Numbered from the stretch's first letter, positions 6,738-14,598 are shown. The stretch is DNA of 14,700 bases from Clostridiales bacterium (GCA_012522615.1 JAAYKB010000115.1:1-14700), one strand, 5' to 3'. The notes: generated by a model not told the origin, from the letters alone. Program-made: numbers and translations.

Positions 6738-7187
6738 TTAAACTGCACCTATAAATCTCACCACATAAATAAATATGAACACAAAAAGCACAATAAAAGA
6801 GAGAACCGACGAACCAATCCAAAGCCACAGGAACAGCTTTCTTCGCCTGTCATAATTGTTTAGCTCATCGGGGGAAGGGATCATTAGCGGTCTGCCGCAC
6901 CTCTGGCAGAACCGACTGTTCGGATGGAGGAAGTCACCGCACTGCATACAGCGCAAAGGAGCAGCCTTTTTTGTTGCCTGAATGATAATATATACCAGCG
7001 CCACAATATTGAAAAAACCGGATAAAACCGCCCACATGGTCGGGTTTTCCACACGACGGTAAAGCGCGTCATTATATACGCTCAGTGCCAACAGGATGCA
7101 TGAACCGATTCCTATAAGCGAAAATAACCCTATACCTACGAATAACCCGGCTATACCGCTTATTACAAAATTAGTTTCATAAGACAT
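6738..7187 (-). CDS. Small membrane protein with an internal zinc ribbon, function unknown
   Basis: This 149-aa protein has three likely membrane spans at about residues 8-36, 51-70 and 118-146. Between the second and third is a cytoplasm-sized loop with a zinc ribbon, Cys80-x2-Cys83 and Cys94-x2-Cys97 (LRCMQCGDFLHP...FCQRCGRPL), of the kind named zinc-ribbon domain in many Firmicute membrane proteins. A basic patch, NNYDRRRKL (110-118), precedes the last span. The ribosome site GGGAGG lies about ten bases before ATG 7187. It is 27 bases after the cyclase gene and is the last gene of the phosphohexomutase-prmA-rsmE unit. The zinc ribbon suggests protein or nucleic-acid contact, but I do not recognise a specific function. 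Confidence 0.75.
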   Translation of the reverse strand: MSYETNFVISGIAGLFVGIGLFSLIGIGSCILLALSVYNDALYRRVENPTMWAVLSGFFNIVALVYIIIQATKKAAPLRCMQCGDFLHPNSRFCQRCGRPLMIPSPDELNNYDRRRKLFLWLWIGSSVLSFIVLFVFIFIYVVRFIGAV

Positions 7188-7214
7188 AATATGTATTCCT
7201 CCCGTTTTATTAAT

Positions 7215-7787
7215 TTATCTTTCGATAAGCAACGCTCTGACCGGAGAGCCGTCGCAGCCTGCGATATTAATCGGCGCGGCAAACAGAAAATAGCTTCCGG
7301 GCTGAACCCTTGATAAATCAAGTCCCTCTAAAAGCACCATATCGCTTCCTAGCAACTGGCGGTGTACAGAGCCGCTGCACTCGGCCGAAGCCACCGATTG
7401 GGCTTCTACCCCCACCAGATATAGCCCCGCTTCCGATAGGACAAAGGCGGCGCTCGGACTGATCTCCATATTCCCCTTAAACAGTATGCGCGGGTGAAGT
7501 CCGGATATAATCTTTTCAGCCTGTGCGCCCAACAAAATACCGTTGAATTCAACAACACTGCATTCGCCGACGCAGGCATCGAGAGAGACAGATGCAATAT
7601 CTTTTCCGTCCGGTATATAGTGAAGCGGGGCGTCCAGATGTGTAGCGTTATGGGCGCAAAAATTCAACGCCGATGTGTTGCATCCATCCCCAAGAGCAAT
7701 GCCGGAAATGGGCCGTACTTCAGGAGAGGGGTCTCCGGGATAAACCGGAGCGGATAACAGCTCACGCGAAATATCAATTATCTTCAC
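7215..7787 (-). CDS. Cyclase/arylformamidase-family metal-dependent hydrolase
   Basis: A 190-aa member of the cyclase family (kynurenine formamidase-like fold). It opens with KIIDISREL and YPGDP, and carries the metal site H46-N-A-T-H50-L-D52-A-P-L-H56; the family motif is HxGTHxDxPxH, so Gly is replaced by Ala. The C-terminal half has ELLLxGLDLS-like and FAAPINIAGCDGSPVRALLIE segments usual in the family. Members hydrolyse N-formyl-kynurenine, isatin or other cyclic or formyl amides; no tryptophan-catabolism genes are nearby, so the substrate is open. I choose GTG 7787 as start: AAGGAG is ten bases upstream, while the in-frame TTG at 7793 is only four bases from it. The rsmE stop is 28 bases upstream of the GTG, so it is cotranscribed. 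Confidence 0.85.
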   Translation of the reverse strand: MKIIDISRELLSAPVYPGDPSPEVRPISGIALGDGCNTSALNFCAHNATHLDAPLHYIPDGKDIASVSLDACVGECSVVEFNGILLGAQAEKIISGLHPRILFKGNMEISPSAAFVLSEAGLYLVGVEAQSVASAECSGSVHRQLLGSDMVLLEGLDLSRVQPGSYFLFAAPINIAGCDGSPVRALLIER

Positions 7788-7815
7788 AAGCAATCCACTC
7801 CTTCATTGTCTTATA

Positions 7816-8550
7816 TCATCCCATATTGCCTGTCAGCGACATAATGACCGCCAGCGCAGCTATCGGGGCCGTCTCGCACCTGAGTATTCTGGGACCGAGT
7901 GTTCCGGTTTGTGCTCCAATATCCTTTAGCGCTTCTATCTCGGACGGTTCAAATCCGCCCTCGGGACCTATAACTATCGAAATATTTTTACAGCTCGGGT
8001 CTATCATACCGCCGAGAGAGGAACCTCCCCCCTCATAAAACACAATAACTGGAGAGCCTTCATTCCTTATGCGTTCGAGCGCCTGCTTGAAATTTAAGGG
8101 TGTTTCTACCTTGGGCAGTATACCGCGTCCGGACTGGCCCGCAGCCTCATCGGCAATTTTTTGCAGCCTTTTCTGTTTTTTTGCCGACCTGTCGGAAGCC
8201 TCATCGATACGGGAAATACTGCGGGCCGTTTCGACCGGCACAACCGCATATACACCGAGCTCAACCGCCTTTTGTATTATCCATTCCAGCTTATCCCCTT
8301 TTGGAAGTCCCTGATACAACGTCACACGGGTTGTCGGCTCGCAGGTTGTCGGGGTGCGGTAAAGCACCTTTAGCATAACGTCCTCGCCCTCAAAAGAGGT
8401 TATTTCACAGTAATAATCATTCCCCTGTCCGTCGCACAGAGTCAGGTTGTTGCCCGGACGCATGCGCAGAGAACGACGTATATGAATCGCATTCTGTCCT
8501 GTTATCACTGCGGAATCTCCGCCGCCGAATTCGGCAAAAAAACGCGGCAT
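7816..8550 (-). CDS. rsmE: 16S rRNA (uracil1498-N3)-methyltransferase RsmE
   Basis: A full-length (244 aa) SPOUT-class RNA methyltransferase. The N-terminal PUA-like domain starts MPRFFAEF and covers about residues 1-70. The SPOUT domain has KGDKLEWIIQKAVELGV (84-100), EAAGQSGRG (135-143), and the knot with the SAM site, VIGPEGGF (193-200) and LGPRILRCETAPIAAL (218-233). RsmE methylates N3 of U1498 in helix 44 of 16S rRNA. The start is ATG 8550, with GGAGG six bases upstream; an in-frame TTG at 8556 lies directly against that ribosome site and is rejected. The prmA-rsmE order is common in Firmicutes. The gap to prmA is 21 bases. Confidence 0.97.
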   Translation of the reverse strand: MPRFFAEFGGGDSAVITGQNAIHIRRSLRMRPGNNLTLCDGQGNDYYCEITSFEGEDVMLKVLYRTPTTCEPTTRVTLYQGLPKGDKLEWIIQKAVELGVYAVVPVETARSISRIDEASDRSAKKQKRLQKIADEAAGQSGRGILPKVETPLNFKQALERIRNEGSPVIVFYEGGGSSLGGMIDPSCKNISIVIGPEGGFEPSEIEALKDIGAQTGTLGPRILRCETAPIAALAVIMSLTGNMG

Positions 8551-8571
8551 GGCCAACCTCCAAAAATATGA

Positions 8572-9510
8572 TTAAATAAATACTGATATACGTGGTCTTG
8601 AGACAATCACCGCCCAGCCGCCCTGCTCCCGTTTCTCAATAATCTCAAAGCCGAAGCGACCGAGCGCGTTTTGCACCTCCTCAACCCGTGTATCGATAAT
8701 ACCTGAGGCGATATATATCCCGTTCGGTTTGATAAAGGGCGGCAAATCTTTCGAAAGTGCAATAATGGCGTCCGCCACAATATTTGCGACGATAATATCG
8801 AACCGTCCGCTAACCTTATCCACAAGATTACCTTGAACCATGGTATATTCAGGCGGATACATGCCGTTGAGCCTTCCGTTTTCGACCGCCGTTTTCACTG
8901 CAAGCGGGTCGATATCCACCCCGAACGCGCTCTTTGCCCCGAGCAGCAAAGCGGCAATAGATAAAATTCCGCTGCCGCATCCGACATCCAGCAAGGCTTC
9001 TCCGCCATTAATATATTCCTCCAACGTTTCAAGCACCAGTCTGGTGGTCTCGTGTCCGCCTGTGCCGAAAGCCATTCCCGGGTCTATATTCAGCAAAGCC
9101 CTGTCGTTTTCGGCCGGCGGCTTCTCCCATGTCGGGCAAATCAAAAGCCCTTTGCCAACAGGGAGCGGCTTGAAATAACGCTTCCAGTTGTTTGCCCAGT
9201 CATCTTGGTTGAGCGACTTGGTATTAACCTCATGTACGATTCCCGACGAGGTAAGCCTTTCCTCCAGAAAGGCCAAAGCTTCAGCGGGGCTTTCCTCCGG
9301 ACTGATATAAAGATGGATTACGGCATGGGTACGGTCACGGGCGAGCAGCTCTTCATCGATAAGGTCAGTATGCGCGACCTCACGCGCCCCCTGCTCAAGG
9401 TCACTGTAATCCTCAATATACAGACCGTAAGGCACAACCATGTTCGCAATATCCGCCGCGCGTTCCGCCTGATCAGACGGCACGGTTAAAAGCAGTTCGG
9501 TCCACTCCAT
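8572..9510 (-). CDS. prmA: Ribosomal protein L11 methyltransferase PrmA
   Basis: A full-length (312 aa) class I SAM methyltransferase. The N-terminal substrate-recognition domain starts MEWTELLLTV, then the linker NQDDWANNWKRYFKPLPVG (101-119). The catalytic domain has the PrmA signature DPGMAFGTGGHETT (143-156), SAM motif I DVGCGSGILSI (175-185), acidic DIDP (199-202) and VANIVADAI (241-249). PrmA trimethylates several amino groups of L11. I choose ATG 9510, because GGAG lies six bases before it; the ATG at 9522 would add MERT and has no ribosome site. The upstream phosphohexomutase ends 49 bases away, with a small hairpin in between. Confidence 0.97.
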   Translation of the reverse strand: MEWTELLLTVPSDQAERAADIANMVVPYGLYIEDYSDLEQGAREVAHTDLIDEELLARDRTHAVIHLYISPEESPAEALAFLEERLTSSGIVHEVNTKSLNQDDWANNWKRYFKPLPVGKGLLICPTWEKPPAENDRALLNIDPGMAFGTGGHETTRLVLETLEEYINGGEALLDVGCGSGILSIAALLLGAKSAFGVDIDPLAVKTAVENGRLNGMYPPEYTMVQGNLVDKVSGRFDIIVANIVADAIIALSKDLPPFIKPNGIYIASGIIDTRVEEVQNALGRFGFEIIEKREQGGWAVIVSRPRISVFI

Positions 9511-9524
9511 TGTCCTCTCCATCC

Positions 9525-9543
9525 CGGGAGGATCTTCCTCCCG
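9525..9543 (-). other. Hairpin between the phosphohexomutase gene and prmA
   Basis: A perfect 8-bp stem (9525-9532 with 9536-9543) and a 3-base loop: on the minus strand CGGGAGGA-AGA-TCCTCCCG. It stands 14 bases before the prmA ATG. One arm contains GGGAGGA, a ribosome-site-like sequence held in the stem, while the site used by prmA lies after it. No T-run follows on the minus strand; on the plus strand ATTTTTAT follows. Confidence 0.5.
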
Positions 9544-9559
9544 ATTTTTATATCCTTCG

Positions 9560-11098
9560 TCACAATATGAATTTTGTCAGCGCCTCGATATCAAGACCTG
9601 ATTGTGTCTTTAAAAATTCGTTCAGCTTTTTGGCCATAACAAGACAGCCGCCCTTGACATCACTTTCAATATTGAGGGGCATGACCGGATCATGCACGCT
9701 TAGTCTGAGCAGGAGCCAGCCCTCCCCCTGCCCCGCTCCGAACGATATACGGACACCCTCGCGGCTGTCGTCCGCGACCTCCCACCCGTTGTTTCGGGCA
9801 TATTCTTCAAGGGCATCAAGCACACGGTTTCCGCAGGAGCGAAAATCAGGCTGGGTGATATTAAAGCGAAGTTCCACGCTTTCCGCCGGTTCGGCAAGCC
9901 TTTCAATCAGGGATTCGAGTGTCCTTCCATGTGTGCCCAGCTGAGCAGCCTTTATGATGATTTTGGTGATTAGGTATGCGCCGTCGTCCAGAAAATAATT
10001 TTCCCTCAAAGCTGCATGACCCGAGGTTTCAATAGCTAGCGGGCAGTTTATCCCCTGCGCATTCAACCGAAGGGCTTCGTTTATTACATTCTTATATCCC
10101 CGCTTAAAACGGTGGTGAACGCCGCCAAGTTCTTTTTCAATAAAGGTCTTCAGCCCGCTTGATGTAATCGAATCGGTAACTATAGTACCACCCGGGTTGT
10201 CCTCCAGCACAATGGCCGAGGCGAGGGCGACCAACCGGTTTCGGTTGATTTCCCGCCCTGACGAATCTACGCATCCGGCACGGTCGACATCGGTATCGAA
10301 TATAACCCCTAGGTCGGCGCCCGCTTTGAACGTGGCCTCGCAAACCGATGCCATGGCCTCCTTATTCTCGGGGTTGGGCACATGATTTGGAAACCGCCCA
10401 TCCGGTTCAAGGAACTGGCTTCCCGATATATCTGCGCCGAGCGGTAAAAGCACATTATCGGCGTAAAACCCGCCCACGCCGTTTCCGGCGTCCACAACTA
10501 TATGAAAGCCCTTCAGCGGATGTTCGTAATCCTGCGCCTTGACACCCTCGCAAATCAGGGCGCGCAGTCTGCCGGCGTATTGCGACATATAATCCTCCTT
10601 CGCAAGAGGGCCGGTCATGGACGACTTCTTTCTGGATTCCGGGTTTTCCGAAAGTCTTTGAGAATACTCGAAAACCTCGGTTATATCGCTGCCCTCCAGC
10701 CCTCCGGAGGGAAGAAAAAATTTTAATCCGTTTCTGTGAAAAGGATGGTGGCTGGCAGTAATCTGCACCGCGGCGTCGCAGTTCAGGTCAACCGTAGTCA
10801 TAAACATGGCCGGAGTAGACGCAAGTCCGCAGTCAATCACCCTCACGCCCGCGCCGGTGAGCGAGTTTACCACCACATCCCGTATACGCGGTCCGGACAA
10901 TCTGCTGTCACGTCCGACCGATACCGTCAGCTCCCCGGGCAGTCTGCCGCTTCGCTCAGAAAGCCATTCGGCAAAGCCGACGGCTATACAGTCAACCACC
11001 GAATCGGTCAGGTCAAGCGGTTCGCCCTCCACGCCGTCTATCGCAACCCCTCTTATATCCGTACCGCTTTTAAAATGCTTCCAATAGGAGTCCAGCAT
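9560..11098 (-). CDS. Phosphohexomutase (phosphomannomutase/phosphoglucomutase-type)
   Basis: A 512-aa alpha-D-phosphohexomutase. In order: GTDIRG (12-17), the phosphoserine loop TASHHPFHRNGLKFF with Ser116 (usual TASHNP), the Mg loop DTDVDR at 268-273 (usual DGDxDR), the sugar loop IETSGH at 356-361 (usual GExSGH), and a C-terminal loop reading LRLSVHDPVMPLNIES in place of the usual RxSxTEP. The family swaps phosphate between C1 and C6 of hexoses; the unusual loops leave glucose, mannose or amino-sugar preference open. I start at ATG 11098. The longer in-frame TTG at 11146 would lie upstream of the transcription start predicted from the promoter at 11149-11177. AAAGG lies about 12 bases before 11098. 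It heads the unit with prmA and rsmE. Confidence 0.88.
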   Translation of the reverse strand: MLDSYWKHFKSGTDIRGVAIDGVEGEPLDLTDSVVDCIAVGFAEWLSERSGRLPGELTVSVGRDSRLSGPRIRDVVVNSLTGAGVRVIDCGLASTPAMFMTTVDLNCDAAVQITASHHPFHRNGLKFFLPSGGLEGSDITEVFEYSQRLSENPESRKKSSMTGPLAKEDYMSQYAGRLRALICEGVKAQDYEHPLKGFHIVVDAGNGVGGFYADNVLLPLGADISGSQFLEPDGRFPNHVPNPENKEAMASVCEATFKAGADLGVIFDTDVDRAGCVDSSGREINRNRLVALASAIVLEDNPGGTIVTDSITSSGLKTFIEKELGGVHHRFKRGYKNVINEALRLNAQGINCPLAIETSGHAALRENYFLDDGAYLITKIIIKAAQLGTHGRTLESLIERLAEPAESVELRFNITQPDFRSCGNRVLDALEEYARNNGWEVADDSREGVRISFGAGQGEGWLLLRLSVHDPVMPLNIESDVKGGCLVMAKKLNEFLKTQSGLDIEALTKFIL

Positions 11099-11148
11099 GT
11101 ATATATCTGTCCTTTCAATAACCGTATCATTGACATCAAACACCAAAT

Positions 11149-11177
11149 ATTATAACCAATCAAACCCAATTTGTCAT
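11149..11177 (-). promoter_or_regulatory. Sigma-A promoter of the phosphohexomutase-prmA-rsmE unit
   Basis: On the minus strand ATGACA (11172-11177; five of six match TTGACA), a 17-base spacer and a perfect TATAAT (11149-11154). Start would be near 11142, giving a leader of about 44 bases to ATG 11098. It lies just after the hairpin that ends the smpB unit. Confidence 0.75.
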
Positions 11178-11216
11178 CAACATAATATTAATACTTTTTG
11201 AACGAAATAAACCGAC

Positions 11217-11246
11217 GCCGGCCACAACTTTTAATTGTGTGCCGGC
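11217..11246 (-). terminator. Terminator after smpB
   Basis: GCCGGC(T)-type stem: 11217-11227 pairs with 11235-11246 (11 bp, one bulged base) around a 7-base loop, eight bases after the smpB stop. On the minus strand it is followed by GTCGGTTTATTT, a weak T-run. Its place between smpB and the next promoter supports termination. Confidence 0.7.
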
Positions 11247-11253
11247 CCTTTAA

Positions 11254-11721
11254 CTACTGATTTCGCTCCTTGATTGCGCGTTCGGCCTCCCGCTTCATCT
11301 CGCGTCTTGCGGCATCCTCGCGCTTATCATACAGCTTTTTGCCGCGGCATAGTCCCAACTGAACCTTTACCAGCGATTTTTTAAAGTAAAGGGACAGCGG
11401 AATCAGGGTATACCCCTGTTGTTTTATCAGCCCGAAAAGCCGGAGTATCTCTTTTTTGTGCATCAGCAGCCGTCTAACGCGTGTGGGCTCCCGATTGAAT
11501 ATATTTCCCTTTTCATACGGACTGATATGCATGCCGTTAATAAAAATTTCTCCGGAGTCAATCGAACACCACGCGTCCTTGAGATTGACCGAACCTTGCC
11601 TAAGAGACTTGACCTCTGTTCCGGCCAGTTCGATACCTGCCTCCATGGTCTCCTCAACAAAGTAATCGTGAAAGGCCTTTTTATTGGTTGTTATGGTTTT
11701 TATATTAGATAAATCGGCCAT
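11254..11721 (-). CDS. smpB: SsrA-binding protein SmpB
   Basis: A full-length (155 aa) partner of tmRNA in trans-translation, the rescue of stalled ribosomes. It has the OB-fold body with GIELAGTEVKSLRQG (29-43), NLKDAW (46-51), HISPYEKGN (65-73) and RRLLMHKKEI (83-92), and the basic C-terminal tail GKKLYDKREDAARREMKRE (127-145) that enters the mRNA channel. I start at ATG 11721 (MADLSNI), ten bases after GGAG; an in-frame TTG at 11730 is too close to that site. recR ends 87 bases upstream with no clear terminator between, so it is probably read from the dnaX unit. No tmRNA gene is seen in the window. Confidence 0.97.
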   Translation of the reverse strand: MADLSNIKTITTNKKAFHDYFVEETMEAGIELAGTEVKSLRQGSVNLKDAWCSIDSGEIFINGMHISPYEKGNIFNREPTRVRRLLMHKKEILRLFGLIKQQGYTLIPLSLYFKKSLVKVQLGLCRGKKLYDKREDAARREMKREAERAIKERNQ

Positions 11722-11808
11722 TGCACACAATCTCCTTTATATGTTTTTAGTCAAGTGCTTTGGCGGCAATCGACCCGTTAAATCACCATAACTCCCGCAC
11801 AAACACGC

Positions 11809-12408
11809 TTACAGAGGATTTCGCCCCTCGAGCGAACGGCGCAGGGTAACCTCATCGGCATACTCCAGATCGCCGCCGACCGGGATTCCGTATGCCAGCC
11901 TTGTAACCTTAACGCCAAAGGGCGCAAGCAATTTGGATATATACATCGCGGTGGCCTCTCCCTCCACGGTGGGATTGGTTGCCATGATAATCTCGGTGAT
12001 ATCCTCATCCGCAATACGGTTGAGGAGCTGCTTGATGCGAAGCTGCTCGGGTCCGACTCCGTCCATCGGCGATATTGTGCCGTGAAGTACATGATATGAC
12101 CCGCGGTATTCTCGCGTGCGTTCAAATGCGAGAACATCCCGGGCATCCTCAACGACACAGATGGTGGTTGTGTCACGCCCGTCTGCCCGACAGACCGGAC
12201 AAAGCTCCTGTTCCGTCAGGTTGCAGCAACGGGCGCACTCATGAATCTTTTCACGAGCTTCGGTTATGGCGGCGGTAAATTCCTCTGCTCCCTTTTCCGA
12301 CATATTAAGTATATGAAACGCAAGTCTTTGTGCTGATTTATGTCCGATTCCCGGCAATCGTTCAAACTGTTCGATCAGGCGCGCAAGCGGCGCTGCTAAA
12401 TGTGACAT
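11809..12408 (-). CDS. recR: Recombination mediator protein RecR
   Basis: A full-length (199 aa) RecR. The helix-hairpin-helix is at about 9-31 (LARLIEQFERLPGIGHKSAQRLA). The zinc finger has C58-x2-C61 and C70-x2-C73 (CARC...CPVC). The Toprim domain starts at about residue 81 (TICVVEDARDVLAFE, then ATNPTVEGEATAMYI). GIPVGGDLEYADEVTL (174-189) closes the protein. RecR forms rings that, with RecF or RecO, load RecA on SSB-coated gaps. The ATG at 12408 is two bases after the ybaB stop (TGATTATG), so translation is likely coupled. The dnaX-ybaB-recR order is widely conserved. Confidence 0.98.
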   Translation of the reverse strand: MSHLAAPLARLIEQFERLPGIGHKSAQRLAFHILNMSEKGAEEFTAAITEAREKIHECARCCNLTEQELCPVCRADGRDTTTICVVEDARDVLAFERTREYRGSYHVLHGTISPMDGVGPEQLRIKQLLNRIADEDITEIIMATNPTVEGEATAMYISKLLAPFGVKVTRLAYGIPVGGDLEYADEVTLRRSLEGRNPL

Positions 12409-12410
12409 AA

Positions 12411-12761
12411 TCAGAGAATACCGGGCATTGAAAGCCCGCCGGAAATTTTGGACATTTCGGCTTCAGAGGTTTCAACAGCCTGACGAACCGCTTCATTAAC
12501 TGCCGCCATAATTAAATCAGCCAGCATCTCGACATCCTCGGGGTCAACCACCTCGGGCTTTATGTCAAGTTTGGTAATCTTATGCTTGCCGTCAACCGTA
12601 GCGGTAACCGCCCCGCCGCCGGAGGAAGCGCTGTACTCGCGTTCATCAAGTTCGGCCTGAAGCACCGCCATATCTTCCTGCATTTTCTGTACCTGTTTAA
12701 GCATGCTCTGCATGTTGCCGGGTCCTTTATTCGAATATTCCTGCGGCAGTCTTGCTTTCAT
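12411..12761 (-). CDS. ybaB: YbaB/EbfC-family nucleoid-associated protein
   Basis: A full-length (116 aa) YbaB/EbfC protein (YaaK in Bacillus). MKARLPQ and GNMQSMLKQVQKMQEDM form the first helix, a probable coiled coil to about residue 41. The beta core has GGGAVTATVDGKHKITKLDIKPEVVDPEDVEMLADLI (48-84), followed by the second long helix and a glycine-rich end. Members dimerise as tweezers and bind DNA; a link to RecR-dependent repair is suggested by gene order rather than proven. GGGGAG lies six bases before ATG 12761. The dnaX stop is 37 bases upstream. Confidence 0.97.
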   Translation of the reverse strand: MKARLPQEYSNKGPGNMQSMLKQVQKMQEDMAVLQAELDEREYSASSGGGAVTATVDGKHKITKLDIKPEVVDPEDVEMLADLIMAAVNEAVRQAVETSEAEMSKISGGLSMPGIL

Positions 12762-12798
12762 TTGTTTCTCCCCTTATATATTAGTAAAGTAAAAGCAA

Positions 12799-14415
12799 CT
12801 ATTTAATCTCCATATTAACTCCCAGCTCGCGGCTGGAGCGAATAAACTCTGACAGCGGGTCTTCCGCCTTGTCTGCTACAGCAGGCTTTTTCTTTATTCC
12901 GATTCGGCATACACGTCCCGTAACTCCTTTGATTGTATCAACCAGTATGCTCTTGTTGCCGTCTCTGGTAACCAGTGATTTAAACATCTCGTTATCGGTT
13001 TCGATAAGAACATAATTCCCTCGGAAGGTTGCGGTTGAGCCCTGAAGTACGCCATACAGCGGCGGACATGCGGACGAAAGCATCTCAACCACTTCATTCC
13101 ATTCGGTGAAAGGGGTCTCTTCCGCCTCGTCAGCAGGTTCTGCGTCTGTAGCTGCCGCAGTCGGGTCAGCGGTCACGACTGAGGGCTGCTTGGGAGTACG
13201 GCCTGACGGTTTGCTTGCATTCTCGGCCGGCTCAGGCGGAGCGGTTTGCTGGGCAACAGGAGTAAAGCGACCCGATTTAACCGCGCTTTCGAGAGCATGC
13301 ACCCTTCGCAACAGCGACCGGGTACTCGAATCCAACTCCGGCGAGCAAAGGCGCAGCATGGTCATTTCCATTGCCACCCTGCGGGATGCACCCGCCTTCA
13401 GTCCCTCCAGCGCGTTTTGCAGGGTATCGATACAGTGAAGCAAAACCGGAAGCTCATAGTGTTCGGCTTCACTCCGCAATTGCTCCATCTCGGCGGGCGG
13501 CACAATTATCAACCCTGCGGGATCGGGAACGCTTTTTATAATCATCAGATTGCGATAGAGCTCAATAAGCTCGGCGCAAAGCCGCTCCATATCGCGGGAA
13601 GCCTCGTGCAATCTTCCGACCAGACCAATTGCCGAACCTCCGTCCCCGTTTTTTACCGCGGAGGAAAACTCAAAAAGATATTCCCGGCCCGCAAGTCCGG
13701 CAGCATCGGCAACGCTATCCGCCGTAATCTCATTAGTATGGGAAACGCACTGGTCAAGAAGCGACAGGGCGTCCCTCATGCTCCCGTCGGCAATCCGAGC
13801 AATAAGAAGCGCCGCATCGTCGGTGACCGTAAACTCCTCCTGCTCAACAATATATCGGATACGAGCGGTGATGTCATCGGGCGATATACGGTGAAAATCG
13901 AAGCGCTGGCAGCGCGAAAGGATGGTTGCCGGCAGCTTGTGCACCTCGGTGGTGGCAAGCATAAATATAACATGGGCAGGCGGCTCTTCAAGGGTTTTCA
14001 AAAGCGCGTTAAATGCACCGGCCGAAAGCATGTGAACCTCGTCGATGATGTAAACTCTGTAACGCACAACCGCCGGTGTAAAGTTTATCTCTTCACGCAA
14101 ATCGCGGATATTATCCACCCCGTTATTGGAAGCGGCGTCTATCTCGACAACGTCGAGAATAGTCCCGTCGTCAATCCCGCGGCAGTTGTCGCACCGATTG
14201 CAGGGAGCGCCCTGCTGCGGGTCAAGGCAATTCACCGCCTTGGCGAGAATCTTGGCGCAGGAGGTTTTGCCCGTACCGCGAGAGCCTGTGAACAAATATG
14301 CGTGGGCAATTCGTCCGGTACACAGTTCGTTTTTCAGCGCGGCGGTAATCATAGGCTGACCATATACATCCGAGAAAGTCTGCGGCCTCCATTTCCGGTA
14401 CAGCACTTGATACAT
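12799..14415 (-). CDS. dnaX: DNA polymerase III clamp-loader subunit DnaX (gamma/tau)
   Basis: A 538-aa clamp-loader ATPase. It begins YQVLYRKWRPQTFSDVYGQ; Walker A GSRGTGKT (44-51), zinc cysteines C63, C72, C75 and C78, Walker B VYIIDEVH (121-128), sensor 1 LATTE (153-157) and the SRC finger ILSRCQRF follow. After the lid and collar domains comes a Pro/Ala/Glu-rich linker at roughly 375-435 and a short C-terminal tau-like region. The usual start is uncertain by two codons: AAAGGGGG abuts the ATG at 14421, so I use the ATG at 14415, six bases from it, giving MYQVLYRKW. No clear slippage site for a short gamma form is seen. The SRP RNA gene lies directly upstream, as in Bacillus. Confidence 0.97.
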   Translation of the reverse strand: MYQVLYRKWRPQTFSDVYGQPMITAALKNELCTGRIAHAYLFTGSRGTGKTSCAKILAKAVNCLDPQQGAPCNRCDNCRGIDDGTILDVVEIDAASNNGVDNIRDLREEINFTPAVVRYRVYIIDEVHMLSAGAFNALLKTLEEPPAHVIFMLATTEVHKLPATILSRCQRFDFHRISPDDITARIRYIVEQEEFTVTDDAALLIARIADGSMRDALSLLDQCVSHTNEITADSVADAAGLAGREYLFEFSSAVKNGDGGSAIGLVGRLHEASRDMERLCAELIELYRNLMIIKSVPDPAGLIIVPPAEMEQLRSEAEHYELPVLLHCIDTLQNALEGLKAGASRRVAMEMTMLRLCSPELDSSTRSLLRRVHALESAVKSGRFTPVAQQTAPPEPAENASKPSGRTPKQPSVVTADPTAAATDAEPADEAEETPFTEWNEVVEMLSSACPPLYGVLQGSTATFRGNYVLIETDNEMFKSLVTRDGNKSILVDTIKGVTGRVCRIGIKKKPAVADKAEDPLSEFIRSSRELGVNMEIK

Positions 14416-14450
14416 GGCCATCCCCCTTTAACAAAATTTACATATCTTGC

Positions 14451-14456
14451 AAAAAA
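14451..14456 (-). terminator. T-run at the 3' end of the SRP RNA
   Basis: Six T on the minus strand follow directly after the closing helix of the SRP RNA, so the RNA's own terminal stem plus this T-run can serve as terminator. dnaX starts only about 36 bases later, so part of the transcription must read through unless dnaX has its own promoter, which I do not see. Confidence 0.55.
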
Positions 14457-14598
14457 CACGTGCCCTCGGGCATACGAACGGACAGATTGGCTGCGGCGCA
14501 CGGCAGCAACCGCTTAATGCTGCTCGGTTCCCCGCCTGACATGGTTCACGGCGCACCGTCGCACAGGACCCGCCCGTCCGTATGCCCCAGAGCACACG
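14457..14598 (-). ncRNA. ffs: Signal recognition particle RNA (no Alu domain)
   Basis: About 142 bases fold into one long rod. The ends pair over 21 positions with one mismatch (14574-14594 with 14461-14481), and four more pairs extend this to 14598:14457. The apex carries the conserved SRP core: CATGTCAGG, GGAA tetraloop at 14528-14531 closed by CGG/CCG, then GAGCAGCATTAAG and GTGCGCCGCAG. This is the Ffh-binding helix 8. There is no room for the Alu domain of the 270-base Bacillus scRNA, so it is of the shorter bacterial kind. The transcript probably starts near 14635, which implies a 5' leader of about 37 bases that is trimmed. With Ffh it targets nascent membrane proteins. Its place before dnaX matches other Firmicutes. 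Confidence 0.95.

Noticed and set aside
11722..11808. A possible promoter or tmRNA gene between recR and smpB
   Set aside because: A TTGACT is present but no -10 at the right distance, and no tRNA-like ends or tag frame for a tmRNA.
12870..12900. A-rich run near the dnaX 3' end as a programmed frameshift site
   Set aside because: The AAAGAAAAAG run is only about 30 codons from the stop, far too late to make a gamma-length product, and no stimulatory structure is evident.
13246..14517. A 423-codon plus-strand open frame
   Set aside because: It lies wholly antisense to dnaX and its upstream region, its product has no recognisable motif, and dnaX is unmistakable on the other strand.
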